In this document: positions 16,625-25,249 of the stretch, one piece after another
Layout: every line of letters starts with the position of its first letter
How positions within the stretch are numbered: the stretch's first letter is position 1
From: Mesobacterium_A hydrothermale
Lineage (GTDB): Bacteria > Pseudomonadota > Alphaproteobacteria > Rhodobacterales > Rhodobacteraceae
Length of the DNA stretch: 64,000 nt
Direction of reading: 5' to 3'
Assembly (NCBI RefSeq): GCF_035818635.1
Contig: NZ_JAYLLH010000009.1
Span: 1-64,000 of the forward strand
Program-made: the position numbers and the translations under genes
Notes under the pieces: model-generated
Seen by the model: the letters and a program-made list of their open reading frames with translations, nothing else
Database searches by the model: none
What the model was told of the DNA's origin: nothing

Positions 16625-17296
16625 ATGCCCGTCGCCAAGCTTTATCATGTTCCGCTGTCACCGTTCTGCCGCAAGGTGCGGCTGAGCCTGGCGGAGAAAA
16701 AGATCGACTGCGAACTGATCGAGGAACGGTATTGGGAGATGGGCGCGGATTTCCTGCGACGCAACCCGGCGGCCAAGGTGCCGGTGCTGAAACTGGACGA
16801 CCTTGTCCTGTCCGAAAGCGCCGCGATCTGCGAGTACCTGGAAGAGGCGTTTCCCGAACCCTCATTGATGCCCCGCAGCGCCGAGGCGCGCTATGAGGTG
16901 CGCCGGCTGGTGGGCTGGTTCGACGACAAGTTCCACAACGAGGTCACGTCGAAACTGCTGTATGAGCGGGTCAACAAGAAGATCATAGGCAAGGGCTTTC
17001 CCGACAGCGGCAACGTGAAATCCGGCGCACGGGCGATCAAGTATCACCTGGACTACATGGCCTGGCTGCTGGAACACCGCCGCTGGCTTGCCGGTGACGT
17101 GATGACGCTGGCCGATTTCGCCGCCGCCGCGCATCTGTCGTCGCTCGACTATATCTCGGACGTGGACTGGAACCGGTCGGACGTGGTCAAGGACTGGTAC
17201 GCGAAAATCAAGTCCCGCCCGGCGTTCCGCAGCATCCTGGCCGACCAGATCCCCGGGTTCCGGCCGCCGGCGCACTATGCCGACCTGGATTTCTGA
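16625..17296 (+). CDS. Glutathione S-transferase family protein
   Basis: A 223-aa protein with an N-terminal thioredoxin-fold domain, SPFCRKVRLSL near residue 12, the cis-proline segment KVPVLKLDD, and SESAAICEYLEE, which binds glutathione. An all-helical C-terminal domain follows with the N-capping motif MTLADFAAAA. The Ser/Cys at the active-site position (SPFC) is typical of bacterial beta-like or zeta-like GSTs. It is encoded divergently from the SQR fusion. Substrate is unknown; a role in handling glutathione persulfide is possible but only by neighbourhood. Confidence 0.87.
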   Translation: MPVAKLYHVPLSPFCRKVRLSLAEKKIDCELIEERYWEMGADFLRRNPAAKVPVLKLDDLVLSESAAICEYLEEAFPEPSLMPRSAEARYEVRRLVGWFDDKFHNEVTSKLLYERVNKKIIGKGFPDSGNVKSGARAIKYHLDYMAWLLEHRRWLAGDVMTLADFAAAAHLSSLDYISDVDWNRSDVVKDWYAKIKSRPAFRSILADQIPGFRPPAHYADLDF

Positions 17297-17305
17297 TCCC
17301 GGCCG

Positions 17306-17376
17306 GGCGGAGGGGGCCAGCCCCCTCTGGCAGCAAGCTGCCATTCACCCCCGGGATATTTTCCGGCAAGATGATG
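17306..17376 (+). repeat. Hairpin pair and dispersed repeat, copy 2
   Basis: Between the GST stop and queG are a GAGGGGGC/GCCCCCTC hairpin and a perfect TGGCAGC/GCTGCCA hairpin. The dispersed repeat follows at 17348-17376: CCCCCGGGATATTT, then TCC, then GGCAAGATGATG. It matches 67-94. The queG start codon lies inside the repeat, so the repeat also supplies initiation context. The hairpins may terminate the GST transcript. Confidence 0.7.
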
Positions 17377-18444
17377 CAGGGCGCGGATTTGTCTGATCTG
17401 AAGGACAGGCTGGTGGCACGGGCGTTGGACGAGGGGTTTTCCGCCTGCCGGATTTGCCGGCCCGGCGATCTGCCCGAGGTACCGGCACGGCTGGAGGCTT
17501 TCCTGGCCGAGGGCTATCATGGCCGGATGGGCTGGATGGCGGAGCGGGTGGCCTGGCGGGCGGACCCGTCGGCATTGTGGCCCGAGGCGCGATCGGTGAT
17601 CGTTCTGGCCGAGAATTACGGGCCGTCGCACGACCCCTTGCACGTGTTGCAACGGCCTGATCGGGCGGCGATTTCCGTCTATGCGCAGAACCGCGATTAC
17701 CACGACGTGGTCAAGAAGCGGCTGAAGCGGCTGGCGCGCTGGCTGATTGCCGAGGCGGGTGGCGCGGTGAAGGTGTTCGTCGATACCGCGCCGGTGGCCG
17801 AAAAGCCGTTGGGGCAGGCGGCGGGGCTGGGTTGGCAGGGCAAGCACACCAACCTTGTCAGCCGCGAGCTGGGCAGCTGGTTTTTCATCGGGTCGGTCTT
17901 CTCCACGCTGGAGCTGCCGGTGGATGCGCCCGGGCGCGACCATTGCGGCCGGTGCACCGCGTGCCAGGACATTTGTCCGACCGCGGCCTTTCCCGCGCCT
18001 TACCGGCTGGATGCGCGGCGTTGCATTTCCTATCTGACGATCGAACATCACGGGCCCGTGGATCCGGCGTTGCGGCCATTGCTGGGAAACCGGATCTATG
18101 GCTGTGACGATTGTCTTGCAGTCTGTCCGTGGAACAAGTTCGCGCAGGTGGCGCAGGAGGCGAAGTACCACGCGCGCGACGACTTGCTGGCGCCGCGGCT
18201 GGCAGAGCTTGCCGCGCTGGACGATGCCGCATTCCGGGCGAAGTTTTCCGGCAGCCCGGTCAAGCGGATCGGGCGGGACCGGTTCGTGCGCAACGTGCTT
18301 TATGCCATTGGCAATTCGCGGGACGCCACGTTGCTGCCGGTGGCGCGGAACCTGACCGCCGATCCCGATGCGACGGTGGCGGATGCGGCGCGTTGGGCGG
18401 TGGAACGGCTGTTACAGGTCGCAAACGGGCGGGACGCGGGCTGA
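17371..18444 (+). CDS. queG: Epoxyqueuosine reductase
   Basis: Cobalamin- and Fe-S-dependent enzyme that makes queuosine from epoxyqueuosine in tRNA, 357 aa. Two 4Fe-4S motifs are present: CGRCTACQDICP (Cys192, 195, 198, 202) and CDDCLAVCP (Cys245, 248, 252), with PTAAF after the first. The catalytic-region segment FVDTAPVAEK and the WFFIG stretch are typical. A HEAT-like tail follows (DATLLPVARNLTADPDATVADAA). The N-terminus MMQGADLSDLKDRL aligns with the family, so the start within the repeat is accepted. The HyuA-like gene follows after 43 bases. Confidence 0.93.
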   Translation: MMQGADLSDLKDRLVARALDEGFSACRICRPGDLPEVPARLEAFLAEGYHGRMGWMAERVAWRADPSALWPEARSVIVLAENYGPSHDPLHVLQRPDRAAISVYAQNRDYHDVVKKRLKRLARWLIAEAGGAVKVFVDTAPVAEKPLGQAAGLGWQGKHTNLVSRELGSWFFIGSVFSTLELPVDAPGRDHCGRCTACQDICPTAAFPAPYRLDARRCISYLTIEHHGPVDPALRPLLGNRIYGCDDCLAVCPWNKFAQVAQEAKYHARDDLLAPRLAELAALDDAAFRAKFSGSPVKRIGRDRFVRNVLYAIGNSRDATLLPVARNLTADPDATVADAARWAVERLLQVANGRDAG

Positions 18445-18487
18445 TTGCGCTGCGATCCGAAGGGCAGGCAAGAAGAGGACGCGACGC

Positions 18488-20479
18488 ATGGCAATCCTGT
18501 TGGGTGTGGATACCGGTGGCACCTATACCGACGCGGTGCTGATCCGCGACGAGGCCGAAGTTCTGGCCAGCGCCAAGTCCCTGACCACGCGGCACGATCT
18601 GGCCGACGGGATCACCGCCGCAGTGCGCGCGGTGCTGGACCAGGCCGGGGTCGCGCCGGACCAGATCGCCATGGCGTCGCTGTCCACCACGCTGGCCACC
18701 AACGCCCTGGTCGAGGGGCACGGCCAGCGCGTCGGGCTGGTGTTCATCGGCTTTGCCGAGAAAGACCTGGACAGCCACGGGTTGTCGCGCGCGCTGGCGG
18801 GCGATCCGGTGATCGTGCTGGACGGCGGTCACAGCCATGCCGGGGCCGAGGTCGCGCCGCTGGACCTGGACAGGTTGGCGGACTGGGCGCGGGCGCAGCC
18901 GGTGTCGGCCTTTGCCGTCGCGGCGCAATTCGCCACCCGCAACCCCGCGCACGAGGTCGCGGCGCGCGAAACCCTGCGCCGGGTGACCGGGCGGCCTGTC
19001 ACCTGTTCGCACGAACTGTCGGCCAGGCTGGGCGGGCCGAAACGGGCGCTGACCGCCGTGCTGAACGCGCGGTTGATCGGGTTGACCCACCGGCTGATCG
19101 GCCGGGCGGATGACGGGCTGCGCGCCATGGGGATCGACGCGCCGCTGATGGTGGTGCGGGGCGATGGCGCCTTGATGTCGGCGGCGCAGGCGATGGAGCG
19201 GCCGATCGAAACCATCCTCTCTGGTCCCGCCGCGTCTATCGTGGGGGCGCGCTGGCTGACCGGGGCGGACGAGGCGCTGGTGTCCGACATTGGCGGCACC
19301 ACGACGGACATTGCGCTGCTGCGCGACGGGCGGCCCGCGATCGACCCCGCCGGGGCGCGGGTCGGTGGCTGGCGGACGATGGTCGAAGCGGTGGCGATGC
19401 GCACCCACGGACTGGGCGGGGACAGCGTGGTGGTGCCGGTGACCGAAGGTTTGCAGGGCGGTGTCACGCTGGGCCCGCGCCGGGTATTGCCGGTGTCGCT
19501 GGTGGCGCAGACCGCGCCCGACGCGGTGATCCCGGCACTGGAGGAGCAACTGGCGCGCCCCGCGCCGTCCGAACACGATGGGCAGTTCGCGTTGCGGGTT
19601 CAGGGGCAGGACAGCGCCGGTCTGGCAGAGCGCGACCAGGCCGTTCTGGACCGGCTAGGCGACGCCCCTGTACCGGTGGGCAAGCTGCTGCGCACCCGGT
19701 TGGAAGGGCAGGCTCTGACCCGGCTGGTGGATCGCGGGCTGGTGCAGGTGTCGGGTGTTACGCCCACAGACGCGGCGCATGTGCTGGGCCGGCTGGCAGA
19801 CTGGAACATCGAGGCGGCGGAGCTGGCGTTGCGGCTGATGGCGCGGCGGCGGGTCGGCCATGGCGGAATGCTGGCGCCCGATCCACAGGCACTTGGGCAG
19901 ATGATCATTGACCAGCTGACCCGTCAAACCGCGCTGGCCCTGCTGCAAAGCGCCTTTGCCGAAGACGGCTGGGACGAAGACCCCGACACGCTGTCGCGGC
20001 ATCCGTTGTTGCAGCGGGCGCTGTCCGGATACAGCGGGCTTTTGACCCTGAACGCCGCGCTTGCGGTGCCGGTGATCGGGCTGGGGGCGTCTGCCGGGTG
20101 CTACTATCCCGCGGTGGGCAACGCCTTGAACGCGCAGATGATCTTGCCGCGCCACGCCGAGGTCGCCAATGCGATCGGCGCTGTCGTCGGGCGCATCACC
20201 GTGCGCCGCAGCGGCACCGTCACCGCGCCGTCCGAAGGCCGGTTTCGTGTGCATCTGGCCGCCGGGCCAGAAGATTTCGGCGCGTTGGAGGAGGCCCTGA
20301 CCTGCCTGCAAACCGCGCTGGAATGCGACGCGCGGGCCGAGGCAGAGGCGGCGGGTGCGGCGGGGATCGCCTGTGCGGTCACCCGCGATGTGCGCCTTGT
20401 CCAGATCGAATCGCGCGAGGTTTTTGTCGAGGCAGAGCTGACCGTCGAAGCCTCGGGCCGGGCGCGGGTCGCGGATTAA
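18488..20479 (+). CDS. Hydantoinase/oxoprolinase family protein (HyuA type)
   Basis: A 663-aa protein with the family ATP-binding signatures: VDTGGTYTDAVL at the N-terminus, STTLATNALVEG near residue 60, and SDIGGTTTDIALL near 265. These enzymes open cyclic imides or amides such as hydantoin, 5-oxoproline or acetone-type substrates using ATP. HyuB is not adjacent, so this may be one of the single-subunit members. The start at 18488 has AGAGGAC upstream and gives the exact family N-terminus; a longer frame from 18368 overlaps queG. True substrate is unknown. Confidence 0.85.
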   Translation: MAILLGVDTGGTYTDAVLIRDEAEVLASAKSLTTRHDLADGITAAVRAVLDQAGVAPDQIAMASLSTTLATNALVEGHGQRVGLVFIGFAEKDLDSHGLSRALAGDPVIVLDGGHSHAGAEVAPLDLDRLADWARAQPVSAFAVAAQFATRNPAHEVAARETLRRVTGRPVTCSHELSARLGGPKRALTAVLNARLIGLTHRLIGRADDGLRAMGIDAPLMVVRGDGALMSAAQAMERPIETILSGPAASIVGARWLTGADEALVSDIGGTTTDIALLRDGRPAIDPAGARVGGWRTMVEAVAMRTHGLGGDSVVVPVTEGLQGGVTLGPRRVLPVSLVAQTAPDAVIPALEEQLARPAPSEHDGQFALRVQGQDSAGLAERDQAVLDRLGDAPVPVGKLLRTRLEGQALTRLVDRGLVQVSGVTPTDAAHVLGRLADWNIEAAELALRLMARRRVGHGGMLAPDPQALGQMIIDQLTRQTALALLQSAFAEDGWDEDPDTLSRHPLLQRALSGYSGLLTLNAALAVPVIGLGASAGCYYPAVGNALNAQMILPRHAEVANAIGAVVGRITVRRSGTVTAPSEGRFRVHLAAGPEDFGALEEALTCLQTALECDARAEAEAAGAAGIACAVTRDVRLVQIESREVFVEAELTVEASGRARVAD

Positions 20480-20570
20480 GGGTACAGCTTGGCGAGGGGG
20501 TTGCAACAAGGCTTTGCTTTGTCACGCATCGCGCCATCTTATGTTCATGGGAACCACACCGGAGGGTAAC

Positions 20571-21017
20571 ATGACCCGCTACAAAAAGGATCCAGACGCC
20601 ATTTCCGCGCTGACACCGGAACAATACCGCATCACGCAGGAAAGCGGCACGGAACGACCCGGTACAGGCGAATACCTGCACAACAAGGAACCGGGCATCT
20701 ATGTCGACGTGGTCAGCGGAGAGCCGCTGTTTGCCTCGTCGGACAAGTATGAATCGGGATGTGGATGGCCCAGCTTTACCAAGCCGATCGCGCCGTCGCA
20801 CATTCACGAACTGCGTGACCTGAGCCACGGCATGATCCGGACCGAGGTGCGCAGCACCCATGGCGACAGCCACCTTGGCCACGTCTTTCCCGATGGGCCG
20901 ATGGATCGGGGTGGGCTAAGGTATTGTATCAACTCGGCTTCCTTGCGGTTCATCCACCGCGATGAGATGGAGGCCGAAGGCTATGGCGACTATATCGACC
21001 AAGTGGAGGATATCTGA
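20571..21017 (+). CDS. msrB: Peptide methionine-R-sulfoxide reductase
   Basis: A 148-aa enzyme that repairs the R form of methionine sulfoxide. The catalytic cysteine is Cys119 in LRYCINSASLRF, and Cys64 is in SGCGWPSFTKPI. The zinc-binding CxxC pairs of the E. coli-type enzyme are absent (VDVVSG at the first pair), placing it with the zinc-free form. GGAGGG is 4 nt before the ATG at 20571; an upstream in-frame ATG adds 19 unsupported residues. The stop shares one base with the msrA start. Confidence 0.95.
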   Translation: MTRYKKDPDAISALTPEQYRITQESGTERPGTGEYLHNKEPGIYVDVVSGEPLFASSDKYESGCGWPSFTKPIAPSHIHELRDLSHGMIRTEVRSTHGDSHLGHVFPDGPMDRGGLRYCINSASLRFIHRDEMEAEGYGDYIDQVEDI

Positions 21018-21526
21018 TGAGCCTTGAACGCGCCGTTCTGGCGGGGGGGTGTTTCTGGGGCATGCAGGACCTGATCCGCAAGCTGCCGGGGGTGTCGAAG
21101 ACCCGCGTCGGCTATACCGGCGGGGACGTGCCCAACGCCACCTATCGCAACCACGGCACCCATGCCGAAGGGATCGAGATCTGGTTTGACCCGGACAAGA
21201 TCACCTATCGCCGGTTGCTGGAATTTTTCTTTCAGATTCATGACCCTACTACAGTCAATCGGCAAGGCAACGACCTTGGGATGAGCTATCGCTCGGCGAT
21301 CTATTTCGTCGACGAAGCGCAGAAACAGGTGGCCGAAGACACGATCGCGGATGTGAACGCATCGGGGTTGTGGCCGGGTCGCGTGGTGACCGAGGTCGAA
21401 CCGGTGGGCGATTTCTGGGAAGCGGAGCCGGAGCATCAAGATTACCTGGAGCGGATCCCCAACGGTTATACCTGCCACTTCCCGCGCCCCGACTGGGTGC
21501 TGCCGAAGCGCGACGCCGCGGAATAG
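21017..21526 (+). CDS. msrA: Peptide methionine-S-sulfoxide reductase
   Basis: A 169-aa enzyme that repairs the S form of methionine sulfoxide. The active-site motif GCFWG has the catalytic Cys12, and the typical VGYTGG, THAEGIE(I)W and HDPTT(V)NRQGND segments follow. It is coupled to msrB by a one-base overlap (TGATG). No terminator with a T run was seen directly after; an 11-bp repeat array lies about 60 bases downstream. Confidence 0.96.
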   Translation: MSLERAVLAGGCFWGMQDLIRKLPGVSKTRVGYTGGDVPNATYRNHGTHAEGIEIWFDPDKITYRRLLEFFFQIHDPTTVNRQGNDLGMSYRSAIYFVDEAQKQVAEDTIADVNASGLWPGRVVTEVEPVGDFWEAEPEHQDYLERIPNGYTCHFPRPDWVLPKRDAAE

Positions 21527-21579
21527 GCGCAGCCCTGCGAATCGGGGGTTAACGGGCTGGATTTGCCGGGTTTTCCCCT

Positions 21580-21625
21580 TGGCACACCCCATGCACACAG
21601 GATGCACATTCCATGCGCATCGGTG
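21580..21625 (-). repeat. 11-bp direct repeat array, second site
   Basis: On the minus strand GCAT recurs every 11 bases: GCATGGAATGT, then GCATCCTGTGT, then GCATGGGGTGT, then GCC. The core GCATGGAATGTGCAT is identical to the array before serA. Here it lies between two convergent genes (msrA and ETF-QO), so it is not a simple promoter element. It may be a terminator-associated or nucleoid-protein site. Confidence 0.68.
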
Positions 21626-21684
21626 TGCGGGGTGACCCCGGTAACACGGCGCACGGCGCTGGCCCAACGGGTCGCAACAGACAG

Positions 21685-21714
21685 ACAAAAGCCCGGGACC
21701 CTGTCCGGGGCTTT
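21685..21714 (-). terminator. Intrinsic terminator of the ETF-QO gene
   Basis: A 12-bp stem with one mismatch (arms 21688-21699 and 21703-21714, loop of three). Read on the minus strand it ends in TTTT. It lies about 20 bases after the ETF-QO stop. Confidence 0.8.
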
Positions 21715-21734
21715 GATGGTCCTGGCGTGCTGCC

Positions 21735-23381
21735 TTACATGTTCGGGTAGTTCGGGCCGTCGCCGCCCTGCGGGACCGTCCAGTTGATGTTCTGGCTGGG
21801 GTCCTTGATGTCACAGGTCTTGCAGTGCACGCAGTTCTGGAAGTTGATGACGAATTCCTTCGCCCCGTCCTTTTCCACCACTTCGTAGACACCCGCCGGG
21901 CAATAGCGCTGCGCCGGTTCGTCGAACCTGGGCAGGTTGACCGCCACCGGCACCGAGGCATCCTTGAGATGCAGGTGGCAGGGCTGGCTTTCCTCGTGGT
22001 TGGTAAAACTGAAGGACACGTTGGTCAGGCGATCAAAGCTGATCTTGCCGTCGGGCTTGGGATAGTCGATCGGCTTGAACTTCGACGCCTCGCCGGTTGC
22101 GGCGGCGTCAGTCTTGCCATGGCCCATGGTGCCGAACAGCGAGAACCCCCAGGTGTTGGTCCACATGTCCAGCCCGCCCAGCGCGAGGCTGGGAAGCATG
22201 CCCCACTTGGACCACATCGGCTTGACGTTGCGGACCTTCTTCAGGTCCTTGCCGATGGCGCCTTCGCGCACCTCGGTTTCATACGCGGTCAGCTCGTCGC
22301 CCGAACGGTCGGCCTTGATCGCGTCGAAGGCGGCCTCTGCCGCGGCCTTGCCGGACAGCATGGCGTTGTGGTTGCCCTTGATGCGCGGCACGTTGACCAT
22401 GCCGACGGAACAGCCGAGCAACGCCACGCCCGGCGCCACCATCTTGGGCATCGACTGGTACCCGCCTTCGGAAATGGCCCGCGCACCGTAGGCGACGCGC
22501 TTGCCGCCTTCCAGAAGCTCCTTGACCATCGGGTGGTGCTTGAAGCGCTGGAATTCCATGTAGGGATAGAGGTGCGGGTTTTCATAGTTCAGGTGCACCA
22601 CGAAACCGACGTACACCTGGTTGTTGTCCAGGTGATAGATGAACGAGCCACCGCCGGCGTTGCCGCCCAGAGGCCAGCCCATGGTGTGGGTCACGGTGCC
22701 TTCGCGGTGCTTGGCCGGGTCGATTTCCCAGATCTCTTTCATGCCGATGCCGAATTTCTGCGGGCAATGGCCCTTCGACAGGTCGTATTTGGCGATCACT
22801 TCCTTGGCGAGCGAGCCGCGCACGCCTTCGGACAGGAAGACGTATTTGCCATGCAGTTCCATCCCGGGTTCGGTGTTGGGACCATACGAGCCATCGGGTT
22901 CGAGCCCGAAGACACCGGCGACGACGCCCTTGACCTCTCCGTTCTCGCCATAGACGAGTTCGGAACAGGACATGCCCGGGAAGATTTCAACGCCCAGCTC
23001 TTCGGCCTGTTCGGCCATCCAGCGGCAGACGTTGCCCATCGACACGATGTAATTGCCGTGGTTGTTCATCAGCGGCGGCATCGGCCAGTTCGGAATGCGG
23101 ATGCCCCCGGCCTCTCCCAGCATGTAGAAATTGTCTTCCTTCACCGGGACATTGAGCGGCGCGCCCTTTTCCTTCCAGTCGGGGATCAGCGCATCAAGGC
23201 CGCAGGGGTCCAGCACCGCACCCGACAGGATATGCGCGCCGACCTCGGAGCCTTTTTCCAGAACGACGACGTTCAGATCGGCATCCAGCTGTTTCAGACG
23301 GATCGCGGCCGACAGGCCCGCAGGACCTGCGCCGACGATGACCACATCGTATTCCATCGCTTCGCGTTCAATGTCGCTCAT
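21735..23381 (-). CDS. Electron transfer flavoprotein-ubiquinone oxidoreductase
   Basis: Membrane-associated flavo-iron-sulfur enzyme passing electrons from ETF to ubiquinone, 548 aa. The N-terminal FAD motif is VGAGPAGLSAA. The C-terminal ferredoxin-like 4Fe-4S cluster uses Cys494, Cys517, Cys520 and Cys523 (CPAGVYEVV and NCVHCKTCDIKDPSQNI). The family C-terminus WTVPQGGDGPNYPNM is intact. GGAAGGA precedes the ATG at 23381; a longer frame to 23444 has no ribosome site. ETF subunit genes are not in the window. Confidence 0.95.
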   Translation of the reverse strand: MSDIEREAMEYDVVIVGAGPAGLSAAIRLKQLDADLNVVVLEKGSEVGAHILSGAVLDPCGLDALIPDWKEKGAPLNVPVKEDNFYMLGEAGGIRIPNWPMPPLMNNHGNYIVSMGNVCRWMAEQAEELGVEIFPGMSCSELVYGENGEVKGVVAGVFGLEPDGSYGPNTEPGMELHGKYVFLSEGVRGSLAKEVIAKYDLSKGHCPQKFGIGMKEIWEIDPAKHREGTVTHTMGWPLGGNAGGGSFIYHLDNNQVYVGFVVHLNYENPHLYPYMEFQRFKHHPMVKELLEGGKRVAYGARAISEGGYQSMPKMVAPGVALLGCSVGMVNVPRIKGNHNAMLSGKAAAEAAFDAIKADRSGDELTAYETEVREGAIGKDLKKVRNVKPMWSKWGMLPSLALGGLDMWTNTWGFSLFGTMGHGKTDAAATGEASKFKPIDYPKPDGKISFDRLTNVSFSFTNHEESQPCHLHLKDASVPVAVNLPRFDEPAQRYCPAGVYEVVEKDGAKEFVINFQNCVHCKTCDIKDPSQNINWTVPQGGDGPNYPNM

Positions 23382-23694
23382 GGCCGTTCCTTCCCAGAAA
23401 TGCGCAACAATCTTTCGCGACTGACTAACGCGGCGGCGCAGCATTGGTCAATTGCGACACGGCGTTACAAAGTGCGATTCCGACAGAGTGACCCGAAAAG
23501 TTCCGAATTTTCACGACAACTGCCCGGACGGGGACGCAAGACCGCAGTCTTGCACGCCTTGCGCGCGCGGCGAACCCCCAAAACCCGGCGGCAAGCCCCT
23601 TGCCAAAACCGGTAGCTTTGGTTCAGGAAGGGGTAACCACCCGGCAGGGACGGCCCGACAGGCGCCGTCCCCTTTTGCAATGAGGGCAAGAAAA
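23382..23694. other. Intergenic region between ETF-QO and greA, with leader hairpin
   Basis: This 313-base gap must hold the divergent promoters of ETF-QO and greA, but I could not fix either one. Its greA-proximal end holds a terminator-like hairpin, listed separately. A weak CCAAA/TTTGG hairpin lies near 23600-23620. An open frame across it has a cysteine- and proline-rich translation with no family and is not called. Confidence 0.5.
23647..23676 (+). terminator. Terminator-like attenuator in the greA leader
   Basis: An 8-bp perfect stem, GGGACGGC (23647-23654) with GCCGTCCC (23664-23671), then CTTTT. It sits only 19 bases before the greA ATG, inside the transcript rather than after a gene. 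In E. coli greA also has a strong terminator in its leader that yields the GraL small RNAs, so a similar attenuation is possible here. Confidence 0.6.
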
Positions 23695-24165
<471 letters not shown>

Positions 24166-24178
24166 TCGAGAGCGCCCC

Positions 24179-25183
24179 ATGGCCGAAAAGCCCGACGCCC
24201 AACCGCCGCAGCTTGGCATTTATGACCGGCCGGAAAACTCCGGACTGACCGGGCTGGAGATTGCGGCCATCGTGTTCAGCCTGCTGTGGCTGGGGCTGGC
24301 GGGCTACTACATGTTTGCCGGGGACGTGGCCGACGGTGCCGGGATGCAGTTCATCATGAACCTGATGGTCGTTGTGCTGCCCATCGCGATGATCTGGGTT
24401 GCCGCCACCGCCGCCCGCGCCAGCCGCGTCATGCGCGAGGAAAGCGCACGGTTGCAGGTCGCGATCGAAGCGATCCGCAAGTCCTATGTGACCCAGTCGC
24501 AGCGCGGCGCGGGCGACGGCTATCCGACGATTTCCAAGAAACTGGACGAAATCGCCGCCGCGCAGAAAAAGGCGGAAACCACGCTGGCGATGTTCAGTTC
24601 GACCCGGACGGCGTTTCCCACCGCCGCGCCGCGCCCGGAAAACACCGCCGCCCCCGGCGACGACGATCAGCAGATGCTGGCACTGGGCACGACGGTCGAG
24701 GACATCACACCACCGTTGCCGGTCAAGGAATTCATCCGCGCGCTGAATTTCCCCGAAACCACCGAAGACGAGGAAGGCTTTGCCGCGCTGCGCCGGGCGT
24801 TGAAACACCGCCAGACCGGGCAACTGGTGCAGGCCAGCCAGGACGTGCTGACCCTGTTGAGCCAGGACGGTATCTATATGGATGATCTGCGCCCCGATCT
24901 GGCCCGGCCCGAGATCTGGCGCAAGTTCGCCAAGGGTGAACGCGGCCGCACGGTTGCCGCGCTGGGCGGGATTCGAGACCGGTCGTCGCTGGCGCTGACC
25001 GCCGCGCGGATGAAACAGGACCCGATCTTTCGCGACGCGGCGCATCATTTTCTGCGGGTCTTCGACAAGAGCTTTGTCGGGTTCGAGGAAAACGCCAGTG
25101 ACACGGAGCTGTCGGAGTTCGCCAACACCCGCACCGCCCGCGCCTTCATGCTGCTGGGGCGTGTGGCGGGCACGTTCGACTGA
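24179..25183 (+). CDS. Conserved hypothetical membrane protein
   Basis: A 334-aa protein I do not recognise. Residues 1-20 are polar. Two TM helices follow (about 25-48 and 58-80: AAIVFSLLWLGLAGYYMF and FIMNLMVVVLPIAMIWVAATA). A helical segment rich in Arg, Glu and Ala comes next, then a low-complexity Ala/Pro stretch, then a soluble helical C-terminal domain (about 185-334) with VKEFIRALNFPETTEDEEGF. This looks like an inner-membrane protein with a large cytoplasmic part. The start is 13 bases after greA and has only a weak GAGAG ribosome site. Confidence 0.72.
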   Translation: MAEKPDAQPPQLGIYDRPENSGLTGLEIAAIVFSLLWLGLAGYYMFAGDVADGAGMQFIMNLMVVVLPIAMIWVAATAARASRVMREESARLQVAIEAIRKSYVTQSQRGAGDGYPTISKKLDEIAAAQKKAETTLAMFSSTRTAFPTAAPRPENTAAPGDDDQQMLALGTTVEDITPPLPVKEFIRALNFPETTEDEEGFAALRRALKHRQTGQLVQASQDVLTLLSQDGIYMDDLRPDLARPEIWRKFAKGERGRTVAALGGIRDRSSLALTAARMKQDPIFRDAAHHFLRVFDKSFVGFEENASDTELSEFANTRTARAFMLLGRVAGTFD

Positions 25184-25249
25184 TCCCGTCTGGACCTTCG
25201 CGCCAAAGCGGATAGCCTTGGGTCGATTGATTTGGGACGCCGGGCCGGC

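Noticed and set aside
23452..23694. An 81-residue N-terminal extension of greA
   Set aside because: It crosses the leader hairpin and has no homology to GreA; the ATG at 23695 gives the standard N-terminus.
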